NCBI RefSeq assembly: GCF_000002985.6
Contig: NC_003281.10
Location: 868,001-932,000 of the forward strand
Reading direction: 5' to 3'
DNA length: 64,000 bases
From: Caenorhabditis elegans
Taxonomy: Eukaryota > Nematoda > Chromadorea > Rhabditida > Rhabditidae
Shown here: one piece after another, positions 9,596 through 21,287 of the stretch
Position numbering within the stretch: the first letter of the stretch is position 1
Layout: each line of letters starts with the position of its first letter
Translations under genes and position numbers: made by a program
Notes under the pieces: model-generated
Told to the model about the DNA's origin: nothing
Seen by the model: the letters and a program-made list of their open reading frames with translations, nothing else
The model's database searches: none

Positions 9596-11574
9596 TTATG
9601 AAATGCAAGCCGATACAAACATTTCAAAGTTTTCAACGTAAGGCGAGAGAGCTCCATGCTTGTACGCCAGGAATTTTCGATTCTTCGAATCCTCGTCCCC
9701 ATCGTTTCCTCGTTCAGTCAACAGACTGCTTAACTCTTCCACGACATGACTAAAAATTTTTTGAGAATAATATTAGAAATACAACTTTTCACTTACTCAA
9801 TTCGTGGGCATTTGCTTACATCGAACTCGCCAATTTTTTCGACATTCAGAGGAACAGCAACGTTTCCGGTCTTCGGATGAATACAGAATGGGGATTTGAG
9901 CAAGTGATTTGTGCCTGTAAAATGTGCATGTTTAGTATAAAATCAACGCAGTTTCATTAAAAAATCAATTGACTAGTTAGGAAACTATTTTTTTTTCGTT
10001 CAGATATTTTTAAATTTTTCGAAATCTGTGGGGCGGGAAATTCTAAAGAAAAACTCTTTTCGAAACAAAGAACATTTTCAGTAGCGTAATTTCCCAAGAT
10101 TTCGGCATGTCTCCTTAAAGGATCAAGAATTTATTAAGATAGCTAAAAAGTTAATGTTTTTGGCAGTTTCCTCATTTATTTTCTATTTTTCAACAACAAA
10201 ATTCAGGAAAATGAACGAGGAAGCAGCCGCAAAAATAAAAAATACTACCACGGAGTTTTTTTTGCACGCCGAGACCCATCTGAATCAATCCGTGTGACTG
10301 CATGTCATGCATGTCAATGCATGTCAAAATCTGGTGAATTTACTATATTATTTTGAAATAAGATGATTTCTTTTTGATTTTGAAATTATTTTCTAGGTAT
10401 TTAACAAAAAACTATTCACCTGTAGTTACATTTGCATCAAGACGTGGATAACATCGTTGAAGAACAAAGTAGAGAAGAACCTTTTTCGGTCGCGACCTTG
10501 CATTGTCTGAAAATTAATTTATCCATTTTCTGATTATTATCTCAAAGCTTCCACTTACAAAATCGAGAAGTCCGTCATTTTGAGAAAGCGTTTTGCGATA
10601 GTCGTTATCAAAAAGCCCACGAAGCATGTGCCAGCGTTCTTGTGGAGTTTTGAAAGACTCGGATATTCTACGCAAGTCATCTCTGCCGAATTCGGACATA
10701 TACTGGTAATCTATGATAAAACGATCATTATCCAGCCATCCCTGTTCATAGATCATTTTCTCGAAAACTCCATCTTTCAATGCAACATTAAAAGCGTCAC
10801 GCACAGTCGGCGGAACTCTCGTCAATTTGGCCCGACCTTCAGTCACCTCGCATTGACCATTTTTCTGTGAAAAAAAATTATTTTTTAAAAACAGACAAAT
10901 CTTCTAACCTTGAATAAATTGAGTCTAGTCGCAATTGCAGACCTTTGATTGTTGTTCAGCATCCTCGCTTTCTTGTCGCCGACCCAACAATGTACTCCAC
11001 GTCTACCAGAAAAGACCCACATTCGTGCTTTGAAATTGAACATTTCTTCCAGTTGGAAGTCTAAGATTCTGACAGCGAGAACCATGAATTTCCAGCATTT
11101 TGGGCAGACGGTGGCATCTCTAAAAATTAGATATTCGAAAATTGGATTACAGATCCTCTTAATAACGCACTTGCAACAATTACGAACTGGATCGTAGTCG
11201 GTCAAATCGATATCAAAAACCAATTCTCGTTCCACAGCTTGGTAATCTGTATATCTCTTGTTGTTAATTGGCTCGTGATTGTAGACAGCTCCAATATCAA
11301 GTTTTTCAGGATTAGTACTTGAAAGTGCTTTGACAAATGAGTGTTCGTCATTGTAACTACGATATCTGATATGAACATCATCTGCCAGGATGAATGTGAA
11401 TTCTCGGCGGTTGAAATAGTCTCCGTAATCTGCAAAATTCAAATAACGTTAAGAAAATCGAAAGCGAAACTCACTCTGTCCGTAGCAGAGCCATTTTGTG
11501 AATGGTTTGACTGGGAAGAAGTTTTTGTAGTATATTGGCAAATCTTGTGGGAGTCTGATTGAGTTATAAGACAT
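9596..11574 (-). CDS. DNA primase small (catalytic) subunit, PRIM1 family
   Basis: Seven exons (11574-11475, 11429-11171, 11119-10909, 10864-10555, 10506-10420, 9914-9797, 9749-9596) give 412 residues, close to the ~420 of animal PRIM1. This subunit makes RNA primers for DNA polymerase alpha in the nucleus. The metal-binding pair lies in FDIDLTDYD (Asp106, Asp108). The third Asp is in RLDANV, followed by the nucleotide-binding HLLKSPF and HPKTG. The zinc cysteines are intact (CC at 118-119, CPKC at 125-128), and SGRRGVHCWV is present, so the enzyme looks active. The ATG follows a TTTTCAG acceptor, probably a spliced-leader site. Intron 4 needs the weak donor GTGGAA at 10554; the stronger GTAAGT four bases upstream would shift the frame. 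The gene shares a short promoter with ucr-2.3. I recall C. elegans pri-1 at another chromosome III locus, so this may be a second copy; no symbol is given. Confidence 0.9.
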
Positions 11575-11864
11575 TTCTGAAAATTGAAAAAGTATAAATA
11601 TTTGGTTCAAGCTAGAAAGTGTAAAAAATTATCAAAAACACGCACATATGGCCCGCTCTCATTATCACTCCGTCAAACTTATCACTCATTTGCATGCTTC
11701 ATCACAGTGTGTGTTTTGTCGTAAGATTCAGTGTGTTGTCTGCAACACCGACCGCGCATCTTTGAATTTCACGAATCATTTTCTCATTTTTAATCAAGTT
11801 ATTAATTTGCGTTTTCCTCGCTCTATTATTGTTTTTTTCCGTAAATTAGTTATTTAAAGGTAAA
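11575..11864. promoter_or_regulatory. Bidirectional promoter: primase / ucr-2.3
   Basis: The two start codons are 290 bases apart and point away from each other. The sequence contains a probable trans-splice acceptor for each side: TTTTCAG before the primase ATG, and a weaker TTTAAAG just before the plus-strand ATG. No specific factor site is claimed. Confidence 0.6.
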
Positions 11865-13396
11865 ATGAGATCATCGTTTGTGTCTAAAAGTGCAGCTGCC
11901 ATCAAAACCCAAAAACCAACAGGATCACTCAAAACAAAGGTTATTTATTTGTTGAAACCTATTTTCAGTCGACTAAAATCGAATTTTCAGCTGAACAATG
12001 GATTGAAAGTTGTTTCTCAAGAAAATAATGGAGCGATTAGTCAATTGGTGAGTCGCATTCGAGTAATAAAGCTATTTGCGATTTCCTAGATCCTCGCTTT
12101 TCGTGCTGGTTCTCGTTATGAAAAGGTCACTCAGCCTGGACTTGTGCATCACGTTCGAAACTTTGTTGGAAGAGATGCTCAATCTTATCCAGGGTTGCAG
12201 CTTGTTTGGTCATCAGCCGCCAGTGGAGCCAATTTGGTTAATTCTTTCTCTTTAAATTGCCATTTTCATTTTAATTTCAGAACTCTTTCGCTACCCGTGA
12301 TATTTTCGGTGTTCAAATAAGTGTTGCTCGCGATCAAGCTGCTTACGCTCTCTCAATCCTCGGCCACGTTGCTGCCAAACCAGCTTTTAAACCATGGGAA
12401 CTAGAGGATGTTACTCCAACAATTCTTGCTGATTTATCACAGAAAACTCCATATGGAATTGTGTTTGAGGATATTCATCGCGCTGCCTTCCGCAATGATT
12501 CCCTCTCGTTTTCACTGTACTCCTCCAAAGGACAAGTTGGCGCTTACAAATCCCAGGAACTTGCCAAGTTCGCTGCCAAGCATTTTGTATCCGGAAATGC
12601 CGTTCTCGTTGGAATTAATGTCGATGGGTCTATTTTGAAAAGTTATGCCGAGGAGTGTGGTGTCGTACCAGACGGGCATATCATCACCAATCAGGGGTCA
12701 CCTTTCAGGGTGAGAAAAATTTAAAAAAAAATTTTATTATGTTGAATAAATATTGAATAAAAAATCATTTTAGGGTGGAGACTATCGCCGTTTCGCTCGT
12801 GGAAATGATGTTCATATAATGGTTGCTGGAGATGGAGCAGCGGTTGGAGATCTGAAATTTTTGGCTGCCCAGGCAGTTTTTCTCGCTCACATCGGACGTG
12901 CTTCTCCACTGAAATTTGCATCACTTCCAGGATCAACCAGTGGACTCGCTCTTGCGAATCTTCCGGAAGGAGTTACTGGAAGTGCATTCCAGGCACCATA
13001 TGATGGAAGTGGCCTTGTTGGTGTTTATTTGCTCGCAACCGGAGCTAATGCAGATTCTGCTGTTCGAGCAACTGTCAAGGTGTTGAGAACTACTCAAGTT
13101 CAGGATATTGAAGGTATAGTCGAGATTAGCCCTTGGTTTTTAAAATAAAATATTTTTCAGGCTGCAAGCGCCGTGCTATCGCCGATATCTTGTTCAACGC
13201 TGAAAACAACGTCTACTCTGCCTACGATTTGGCGACAAACGCCCTCTACAACGGTCCAGAACAGTCGGAATTGATTGCGGAAATTCAAAAAATTCAAGAA
13301 AGTGATGTGCAGAAGTACACCAAAGCCGCGTTCGAACGTCTCGCCATCTCTGCATATGGAAATTACGGAAGAATCCCATATGCCGACGAGCTTTAA
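11865..13396 (+). CDS. ucr-2.3: Ubiquinol-cytochrome c reductase core protein 2 (complex III)
   Basis: Six exons (11865-11939, 11991-12047, 12090-12236, 12281-12709, 12774-13113, 13161-13396) give 427 residues, the usual length for UQCRC2. This non-catalytic core subunit of mitochondrial complex III belongs to the M16 peptidase family. The N-terminus is Ser/Lys/Ala-rich and lacks acid residues, as expected for a presequence. The block LNNGLKVVSQENNGAISQ and the following FRAGSRYE match the family. The HxxEH zinc motif of active M16 peptidases is replaced by VHHVRNFVG, as usual for core 2. The C-terminal half carries the Ser/Gly-rich region and the YTKAAFERLAISAYG end. C. elegans has three ucr-2 paralogues; I assign ucr-2.3 from its neighbours (zer-1 in particular), which is recollection. 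Confidence 0.92.
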
Positions 13397-13880
13397 TTTA
13401 AATTCGTTTTTGTCAACTTTTTGTGCTAATTTTCGTTCTCTTAAAAACATCAAATCGTTTACTACCATAGACTCAGAGTGAAGCTATGAAATGGAAAAGA
13501 GCTCAGTTTTTAGCGGGAAGATGTACAGTAAAATACAAATAGAATTGCACGAGAATGACAATAGCCAAGACAGAGAGGAGCTTGGGAACAGAAACTGAAT
13601 AAGACGGGATGGGGAGAAACCGGGATGATGGACAGACAGAAGAACGACCAGAACCCAATGAGGATATTCTAGATAAAAATAATAATGTACAGAGATTGAA
13701 GGCGGCGTGGGGAGCTTTAGAGAAGAATAACTTTGATTTCAGTGATTCCTGAACAGCAACTAACACAGATTTGGGTGAAAAGTGGTTTAAATTGTATGAG
13801 AAGAAAGAAGAGGAGCGGTGCTTACCCGATAGAAAATAACAGAAATGAAAGAAAACTTTTATAGGATTCAGGACAAAGCC
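13397..13880. other. Spacer between convergent ucr-2.3 and zer-1 3' exon
   Basis: The region holds the 3' UTR of ucr-2.3. A minus-strand open frame (13503-13766) encodes a Ser-rich stretch with one hydrophobic segment (LAIVILVQFYLYF). It lacks a supporting start context or homologous domain and may be untranslated, so it is not called. Confidence 0.4.
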
Positions 13881-14058
13881 CTAGTACTCCATTGGAAGAG
13901 CATAATCATCAAAATCGACATTGACAAAGTCTTGAACCTCTTCATCTGCCTCAACGTCTCCTTCATCTTCTTCCTCGACATCTGACACATAACTTGGAAC
14001 AAATGTTGGAGAATTCGAGGAATGTGCTAGATCGGCAGGAATTGATTTCGGATTGCGT
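13881..14058 (-). CDS. zer-1: Possible alternative last exon of zer-1, distal (acidic tail)
   Basis: After a TTTTATTACAG acceptor, the exon stays open for 58 codons and ends in TAG. It encodes an acidic tail containing SDVEEEDEGDVEADEEVQDF and ending in ALPMEY. Its required incoming phase (2) matches the GTGAGTG donor of the zer-1 exon at 15591, so splicing would append it to ZER-1 in frame. It could instead belong to a separate small gene, but no better upstream partner was found. Confidence 0.5.
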
Positions 14059-14139
14059 CTGTAATAAAACATCAGATTAGTCGTCTAACACTGAAAAGTA
14101 CCCACATGGGGGGAGGAAGAGCAGACGTCAAGACAGCTA

Positions 14140-14212
14140 TCAATACTCATCGTCACCATCATCGGCAGGATCACGAGACCTCTTTTGAGGTCGGATCGCC
14201 GCTTTCCGAGCT
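14140..14212 (-). CDS. zer-1: Possible alternative last exon of zer-1, proximal (basic tail)
   Basis: After a GTTGTAG acceptor, a 73-base exon encodes ARKAAIRPQKRSRDPADDGD followed by DEY and a stop. It also accepts phase 2 from the donor at 15591. Its basic KRSRDP cluster resembles a nuclear localisation signal. It is therefore a competitor of the exon at 13881-14058. Confidence 0.45.
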
Positions 14213-14689
14213 CTACAACACTGTTTTTGTTAAGAGTTTCACCCAATTTATCTCTAATGTTTATGGGGTTATTCAAGTATGTCGCGAAATGTATTAAAAA
14301 TCCATCAAAACGAAATATCTCATAGCGCAGGCGTCGGTGTCGATTTACGGGGTTTCTGTATATTTACTATTCGCCTTCAATTATTGTTGCGATTGCGATT
14401 TTCCTTGTTTTCTGCTTTATTTGTATTTTATCATCACTTTTTTGTTATTTTCATACGTTTTTAAGATCATGAAATTATTTTTATGATGAAACACGTGTAA
14501 TTTAGATTTTCATTCCCAAGGAAATCTGAAAAAGAGAGAAAAGCTTGGGGTGTTCCTTGGGAATAAAATCAAAATTATACTTGTTTTATCATAAAAATTT
14601 ATTGATCAATAAAATGTATTAAAATAACAAAAAGTGATAATAAAATACAAGGAAAAGAAATAATTATTTAACAGACCGAAGCCAATATT

Positions 14690-15190
14690 TAGCAGTCCAC
14701 AGTTAGGCATGCCAAATATTTAGATTAATATTATGGATATTATGTACTTCGATTTGATTTTGGGGCTCCAGTTTCCGACAAAAGGGACGCCGGAAAAAGC
14801 TTAAAAATCGGGGAGGACGTCCCTCTTCGTCCCCCATAACATCCCTAGGTATGCTAAATGTTTAGCAGACCCAGACCCAAGTTAGGTATGCTAAATATTT
14901 AGCAGACCCAAATCGAATACTTAGCAGATCCAAATTTTTCGCTCAATAAACAGCAACTTTAGCTGAAAATTAACTTTTTTTTTGCATTCCTAACTTTGGT
15001 CTAAATATTTAGCAGACCAAAGTTAGATATGCTAAATATTTAGCAGACCGAAGCCAATATTTAGCAGACCAAAGTTAGATATGCTAAATATTTAGCAGAC
15101 CGAAGCCAATATTTAGCAGACCAAAGTTAGGTATGCTAAATATTTAGCAGACCCAAATCGAATACTTAGCAGATCCATATTTTTCGCTCA
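14690..15190. repeat. Degenerate tandem repeat in the 3' intron/flank of zer-1
   Basis: Many copies of ATGCTAAATATTTAGCAGAC, alternating with CAAAGTTAGGT or CGAAGCCAAT, form an irregular tandem array. The unit holds the palindrome GCTAAATATTTAGC. It lies between the constitutive zer-1 exon and the two candidate alternative last exons. Confidence 0.75.
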
Positions 15191-15586
15191 AAAAAAAACA
15201 GCAACTTTAGCTAAAAATGAATCAAAAAATTACTAACTTTCTTTTTTTTGATATTTTGCGCCAGAAATGTAGGCTTTCTTATGTTTTGGTTCTTTATGTT
15301 TTGGTTTTTTAATATTTAAATTCATTTAAAAAAAACCTCATAAATTTTATTTTGATACATTTCGCGAGATTACTTGAATAAGCCGAGTGGTGCCCGGTTA
15401 GGTGGAGTTAGGTGGAAATGAAATTGCAGAGAATTGCTGAATCTTACAAAAGAAACTGGAAACTTTAGTTGAACATTTTTTTAGATTAGGTCAGCCAAAA
15501 TACTTATTTTTAAACGAACTTGCCCGTTTTCTTATGCTATGTCCCACAACTTCTGCAATTTCTCCTAAAACTTTATGTGTGCTCAC

Positions 15587-18500
15587 TCACTTATTTTCGA
15601 CGTTTCTGATATTCTCGAGCACCGTATTGGCCAGCGTTCGAATGTCGGTGGTAGTGATTGCGTTGGAAACAAGTTCCTCGAGCAGAGGAACACCTCCTTC
15701 ATCACGTACATACGCGCAATATCTGAAAAAATTCAATAAAACTGGACATTTATAGAGATAATTATTACTTTTCTCCGTCGGTTGTTGTCAAGTTAGCCAG
15801 TGCCCAAACTGCCCAGTGTTGACTCGCATAAGCATGATAAAGTGGTAAGAGCCGTAAAATCGGGCGGAATGAACGATAATTTATAAAGCGGCGGGTGGCC
15901 AGCTTCCAAGAAGACGTTGCTTCCACAATTCGTTGCATAACTTCATTACGACAAACTGTCATTTGCTTCCAAACTTCTTCACCATCGCTGACCATGTGTG
16001 CCAGAACGCCAGCTGAGTTGTAGCTGATCTCTATGGATTCCTCCTGTGATTCCAGTAATGCGCAGAAGATTTTCACATAGTCGTCTTTCATGAGTTGCGA
16101 TCTTAACTCATCAACTTCGGCAATGTTTCCGATGAGGCCCATCATGTTTCGAACCAGCTCTCGTTCAGTTTTGAAAGCCTCGTAACACTTTTGAAAGAGA
16201 TCCAATCCATTTGCATTCAGGAAGAGTTCACAATTTACTGGTGTCTCATCAGTTATGTTCCAAAGGAAACTCCATCCAACTTCCATTACGTCATCACAAA
16301 CGTTAGCAGTGTGTTTTCGTGCGATTTGGTCCAGAATCATCTCTATTGCACCATAACTTCCAACTTGAACTTTCTGATCACCTTCCACATGGCACGCCAT
16401 GGAATTCAAAAGGAACACTACTATACGTTGTGTCAAATTATCTGCATTATGGTGTTGTAGAACAGATACCAGAAGAACTGCAAGGCGGCTATAATCGAAC
16501 AAAATGTCCTGTGGGATCTCAAATTGGCACAGGGACAAACAGCAATTGCGAACCATTACTTGCTCTTCCATATGCACTTCCATTCCACTCAACAATGCCG
16601 ACACGACTCGTCGCTTCGTGTCTCGATTCATATCGACTTTTCTGATAATGTAGAACAGACTTGCGGATCCAGCGATTTGAAGTGTGCTATCTGCCAAGTG
16701 ACGATGCATTGCCTCTAGAACGAGATGCAGAGCCTCGGTATGACGTGTCAACGGATTACTATTTCCGAATCGATACAATTGATAACTCTCGTTTAGCACG
16801 TTTTGCAATAAACCAGCCCGATCTTTGTACATTTGGAGGGAAGTGATCACTTGATCCTCGTTCGCATCTCCTGACACAACTTCTGCTGGTATTTCTCTGA
16901 CATGGCTGGCACTTTCACAATTGAATAGACCCAGATATTTCAATGGGCGGACTAATGATTGGAGACCACAAATATCTGTTCGAACGGATTCTCTGTAACG
17001 TGCCGGATTATCATGAGAAGATGGTTGGGTGGCAAGGTTCGTAGATGAAATATCCAGATGCGTCAAATACTTCAGACTAACAATCAACTTGTTAAGTGTC
17101 GTGACGGGATGTGGGTAGAGGCCGGAGTCGCGGTTTGATTGGGATACGTCAAGAATTCTCAGTTCAGTCATATGGCATATATTCGGAACCGCGTGATAGA
17201 GATCTGGTACATCGTACAAAATGAGACAAGTGAGCGTATTTGAAAGCGGTTGAAGACACCGCATATCGTCAGTTTTACTCCAATACGACAAATCTAGAAC
17301 TTCAAGTTGCTGTAGAGGCGATAGGATTTTTGTTAGAATCACATGAGTGTTCTGTTCTTCTTCGTCGATCGTAGTCCGCTTTGCTGGACATCGTGGGAGA
17401 AACAATCTTTTTACATTTGGAGCACGGGCAGTTATTAACGGTGGCTCAACAGGCGAATCGCAGGGTACAAGGGCATCAAGCGATTGATGATCTGATTGTA
17501 TTGATGATGGTTGAGAACTGGGTGACAATGGTGACCGTAGTCCATCTCTCTCCATTTGACCTCGAGCTTCAGCTAACGCTTCCTCTCCAAGCATGAACAG
17601 CGCTCGAAATTCTGTTGAAGCGATACCATTTTTCCGTCGAGGTTGGTGTCCGGTCACTAGATCCATAGAAGTCATTCGAATAGATGTTAGCATTGGAAAA
17701 TGCGTACTTCTTGCATAAAGGTAGGCATTCGAGAGATCAGTGACTCCTGTCACATTTGTCAAATCTAGTTCAGTGATGGAATGTGCGTGAGCGTGAAGGA
17801 GATCCACGAATATTTGATCGTCAACCTGGAAAAGTATAGTTGTATTTCTTGAATTTGAAGTTTTTTGCAAGACTGCGGCGCGGTTAAATTGTCGATTTAC
17901 GTAGTCTACACGTGGAATTTTTGTTCAACATTTAAAACGTCGGATGTACACGTGGTGTGTCGGCTGTCCCATATCAGCTTGATCTACAAAAAATGCGGGA
18001 ATTTTCTCCCAGAAAAATGTGACGTCAGCACGCTCTTAACCATGCAAAATTGGTTGAGATGTCTGTGTCTCAACTCCCGCATTTTTCGAAGATCAAACCA
18101 ACATGGGACATTCTGACACCACGTGGATGTACCTCTTATTTTTAGTATTACAGAGCACGAGAACTTATTGCTTTTCAAAAATTATAACACCGTATTTTAC
18201 CTGAAACACTATCAATAATAAATAAATGTATGATATTTTGAATTTTAAATTCCGAAATTAGCAGTTAATCGAAAATGTTAGTAAGAACCGACGCTTTTTA
18301 TTCCTCGTGAAATTCGAAAAAAGGATTTCAAAGCTCACCGTTGCACCTGTCAGGTTCAACTTTTCCAATGGCAATCTAGTCGAGTCGGACCATATTCTAA
18401 AAACTTGTTTAATCATATCAATATTTCCTTGGTCTGGACGTGGCTCATCGGTTGGTGGACCGAGATGTTCAACTGGAGCCGGACCCTGAAAAAAACTGGA

Positions 18501-18766
18501 TTCGCTGAAAAATTGTCAGTGCGGTGCATACGTGGTTATGAATATTCCATTTATTACGAAATCTGGCGAACAGCTCTTGACTAAGTGGGACCGGAAGGAT
18601 AACTGTTTCCATATATTCCTGAAATTTTTTATTATTATTTATTTTTTCAACAAAATAGGTACTGAGGCTTAAAACTAACGTCATTATTAATTTGAGATTG
18701 TACAGATGACGAGGCAAGTTTTAGAAGCGTTGGTGCTTCGAGCGGTATGTCCGCGGTATGTGACAT
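15587..18766 (-). CDS. zer-1: ZER-1: ZYG11/ZER1-family substrate receptor of CUL2 E3 ligase
   Basis: Exons 18766-18680, 18618-18532, 18485-18339, 17825-15769 and 15722-15587 give 837 residues. The ATG (MSHTADIPLE) opens a small exon after a TTTTCAG acceptor. ZYG11/ZER1 proteins are substrate receptors of CUL2-RING ubiquitin ligases and recognise N-terminal glycine degrons through their armadillo repeats (established knowledge). Here a leucine-rich-repeat region covers about residues 80-370 (LEKLNLTG, ITELDLTNVTG, LEVLDLSYWS, LRILDVSQSN, LTHLDISSTN). Helical armadillo-like repeats follow (VVFLLNSMACHV, MGLIGNIAEV, NSAGVLAHM, WAVWALANLT). Most of the protein is one 2-kb exon. Reading through the donor at 15591 gives the stop AAG TGA; splicing there could add one of two other tails (13881-14058 or 14140-14212). 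The symbol rests on remembered family content. Confidence 0.9.
17949..18125. mobile_element. Short inverted-repeat element (CACGTGGTGTC family), copy A
   Basis: The element is bounded by CACGTGGTGT at one end and ACACCACGTG at the other; inner matches include GTCCCAT/ATGGGAC and ATGCGGG/CCCGCAT. It is ~177 bp, lies in zer-1 intron 3 and encodes nothing. Related copies are at 35260-35427 and 47951-48498, with a fragment ending at 37566. Confidence 0.8.
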
Positions 18767-20152
18767 CACGGATTGCCCGCTTTTTATTACTGAAAATGGA
18801 TTATTTATAAATATATTTATGACTTTAAAGGCAACGCGACATATGGAAGAATGAAAGCACGACACGAAAAATGAAACGACGAAGAAAATCGAGAGATAGG
18901 GTTTCAAGGACGACGAAAAGTGCAAGTTGGCCCACATATCGACTGGTTCTTCGAGGGATGATAATATTGATTTATAAATGTTCATCGATTAGAAATGACT
19001 CGAATAAATGGGACTATGCATTGTGTACTGGAAAAGCAAAACTCAAAAAAAAAAGTTAAAATTGTTAGTAATCTTAAATACAGTATAGAGCCGAATATTA
19101 AGCACAAGAATATTTTTTATAAAACTGATTAGCGAATTTGTTTTATTACGTAGGTGTGTGGATAATAGCCGATTTAGCCAAATTTGCAGATAGCCGAAAA
19201 TTTTGATATTAACCGTTAGCCGGTTTTTAAAAAATCGGCATTAGCCGATTTATCCGTTAGTCGAAAAAATCGGTTATCCGCACACCACTGGTGTAGATGT
19301 CAAAAATGAAAATTTGCGCAATATCCAAAGCTAGTAACGCGGCCAACGAGTTAAATACTGCAACTCGTGCCAATTTACGGGAAGCTTTTAGGGATTTACA
19401 TTTGCGTTCAAAACGTACGTGTTTTGATGAACCAAAAAAAACTATGGTTTTCTAGGCTCGTCAACACTGTTCTGGAGAAAAAAATTAAGTTAAAAAAAAT
19501 CTTTCGTTTAGATCGTTTAGCACTAAAACTCCTACTTTTTGTCAATCTAAATCTTGAAATTGATAGAAGTAGAAAATATCCTTGAGAGCAAAAGGAATGG
19601 TTGCATAAAATTTCAAATTCCACGTGAGCTGTTCAGTAGAAAACGCGCTCTATTGAAAGCATGACACTAGGATGTCATGCGCCAGTATTTACAAGGGAAA
19701 CATCTTAAAATCGAAGAATTCAGCAATTGAAACATTTCAAATAGATATATAGGTCAACTGAAAAACTTCAATAAGGACATTTTGTAGACTTTGCAATATA
19801 TTAAGATTCGTTATTAGGAGACTTTAATAGACTAAATACGTCGTCAGCAAAATCGAAGCTTACAAAAAAAAAGACAAGAGGTTGCTCCCTCGGCGCTCGC
19901 GGAGCCCAGACAACGTGACCAAAGAGTCTCAGGAGATTAGAGACGAGGGAGAAGTGGCGTCGTCGATGGGATGTAAGAAAGAGAAAACGAGGAAGAAGAA
20001 GAAGACGTGTAGTCGTTTCTTTTTCTTCTCTCTTTTCATCCCTTCCAACAACCACCACCAGTATATTCTGTTTCGTCCCGAAAATCGATAAAACAGAGCG
20101 CGCCCGGCCCCCATCGGCAGTCATCAGGGGAGAAAAAGTGAAAAACGGGGTA

Positions 20153-20176
<24 letters not shown>
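20153..20176 (+). repeat. GA microsatellite
   Basis: Uninterrupted AGAGAG... run in the intergenic region upstream of zer-1. Confidence 0.95.
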
Positions 20177-20183
<7 letters not shown>

Positions 20184-21250
20184 CGATGAGCGGAACAAGG
20201 ATCACCTAGAATCAGGAAACGCAGACATATAGATAGCGGCACACCATGAGTCTATGTGTGTATTTGTGTCGTCAAACGGTCTTGCGAGCACATTGCCACC
20301 ATACACATACGCATATCGCATCAGCGTTCTCCTGATTAGTTTTGTAAAATGGAGCAGAGTGAATTGGGGTTTTCTTTTTTTTTATACGGAGAAGTTTGAA
20401 AATCAGAAATACCACAAAAAATCAAATATTCAATCACGATTTTATAATTTTCGCTCATCATGTTTGAGGACGTAATTTATAGAAAGGCTTTTATTTTGAA
20501 ATTAGAACCCTGTTTCATCGAAGCCCTAGAAATAAGAAGACATTAGAAATCCTATTAGAATTTTCTGGAAGCACACACAAAAACCCAGAAAGCGCAAAAA
20601 AAAGTATTAACTGAACAACTGTTGAGCTCGACCAATTGGACTAAAATCACACATGTCACGGTCATTTGACCAGCTGGAAAGTGCACAGCACATTTCAAAA
20701 TTGTAATGAAAACATTTCTTTCGAAAGAGGGATTTCTTCCGATTGATTTTTCCCTTGTTGATACGGAAACAGAGCCGGTTTAGGTTAGACAAACAAGAAC
20801 ATGACATTCGGCATCGAGTGGGGCCAGGAAGAAAACACAAATATCAGCATTCGGAAGGTATTCATCAGGAATCTAGATAGCATCAAAATTGAAAAAAAAA
20901 ACGAATGGTTATTAGATGTGAAAAAGATGTGAAAAAAATCGATAAGATACAGGTTTATGCTTCTGCGCGGAAACTTGGTCATTTAACGATTCGAAGACTA
21001 CGAATTTTGGCTAAATGTTCGGAAAACATAAATTAATAACAATCAGAAACAAAAGGAAAGTTGAAAAGAGTGGTGATCATGAAAAATTAAAAAAAACAAA
21101 TTCTTTTCTTTTGCGCGTAAAATGAACGACCGGGTACGCAATTTGTCTACCGTAAACCTGAACATTTGGGCGCATCTCTAAATATCTCTATCTATCTCAA
21201 AAACGGATGCTCCATTTCCGTTTCTGAGAGATGCTCCATTTTTGTGAGGC

Positions 21251-21255
<5 letters not shown>

Positions 21256-21285
<30 letters not shown>
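21256..21285 (+). repeat. CA microsatellite
   Basis: Uninterrupted ACACAC... run of about 15 dinucleotides; likely polymorphic. Confidence 0.95.

Positions 21286-21287
<2 letters not shown>

Noticed and set aside
13503-13766. Minus-strand frame with one hydrophobic segment
   Set aside because: No good start, no phase-compatible neighbours except by guesswork, and it overlaps the presumed 3' UTR of ucr-2.3.
19801-20205. 134-codon minus-strand open frame with Ser/Leu runs
   Set aside because: It is driven by the GA microsatellite and pyrimidine-rich DNA, with no splice-supported extension or domain.
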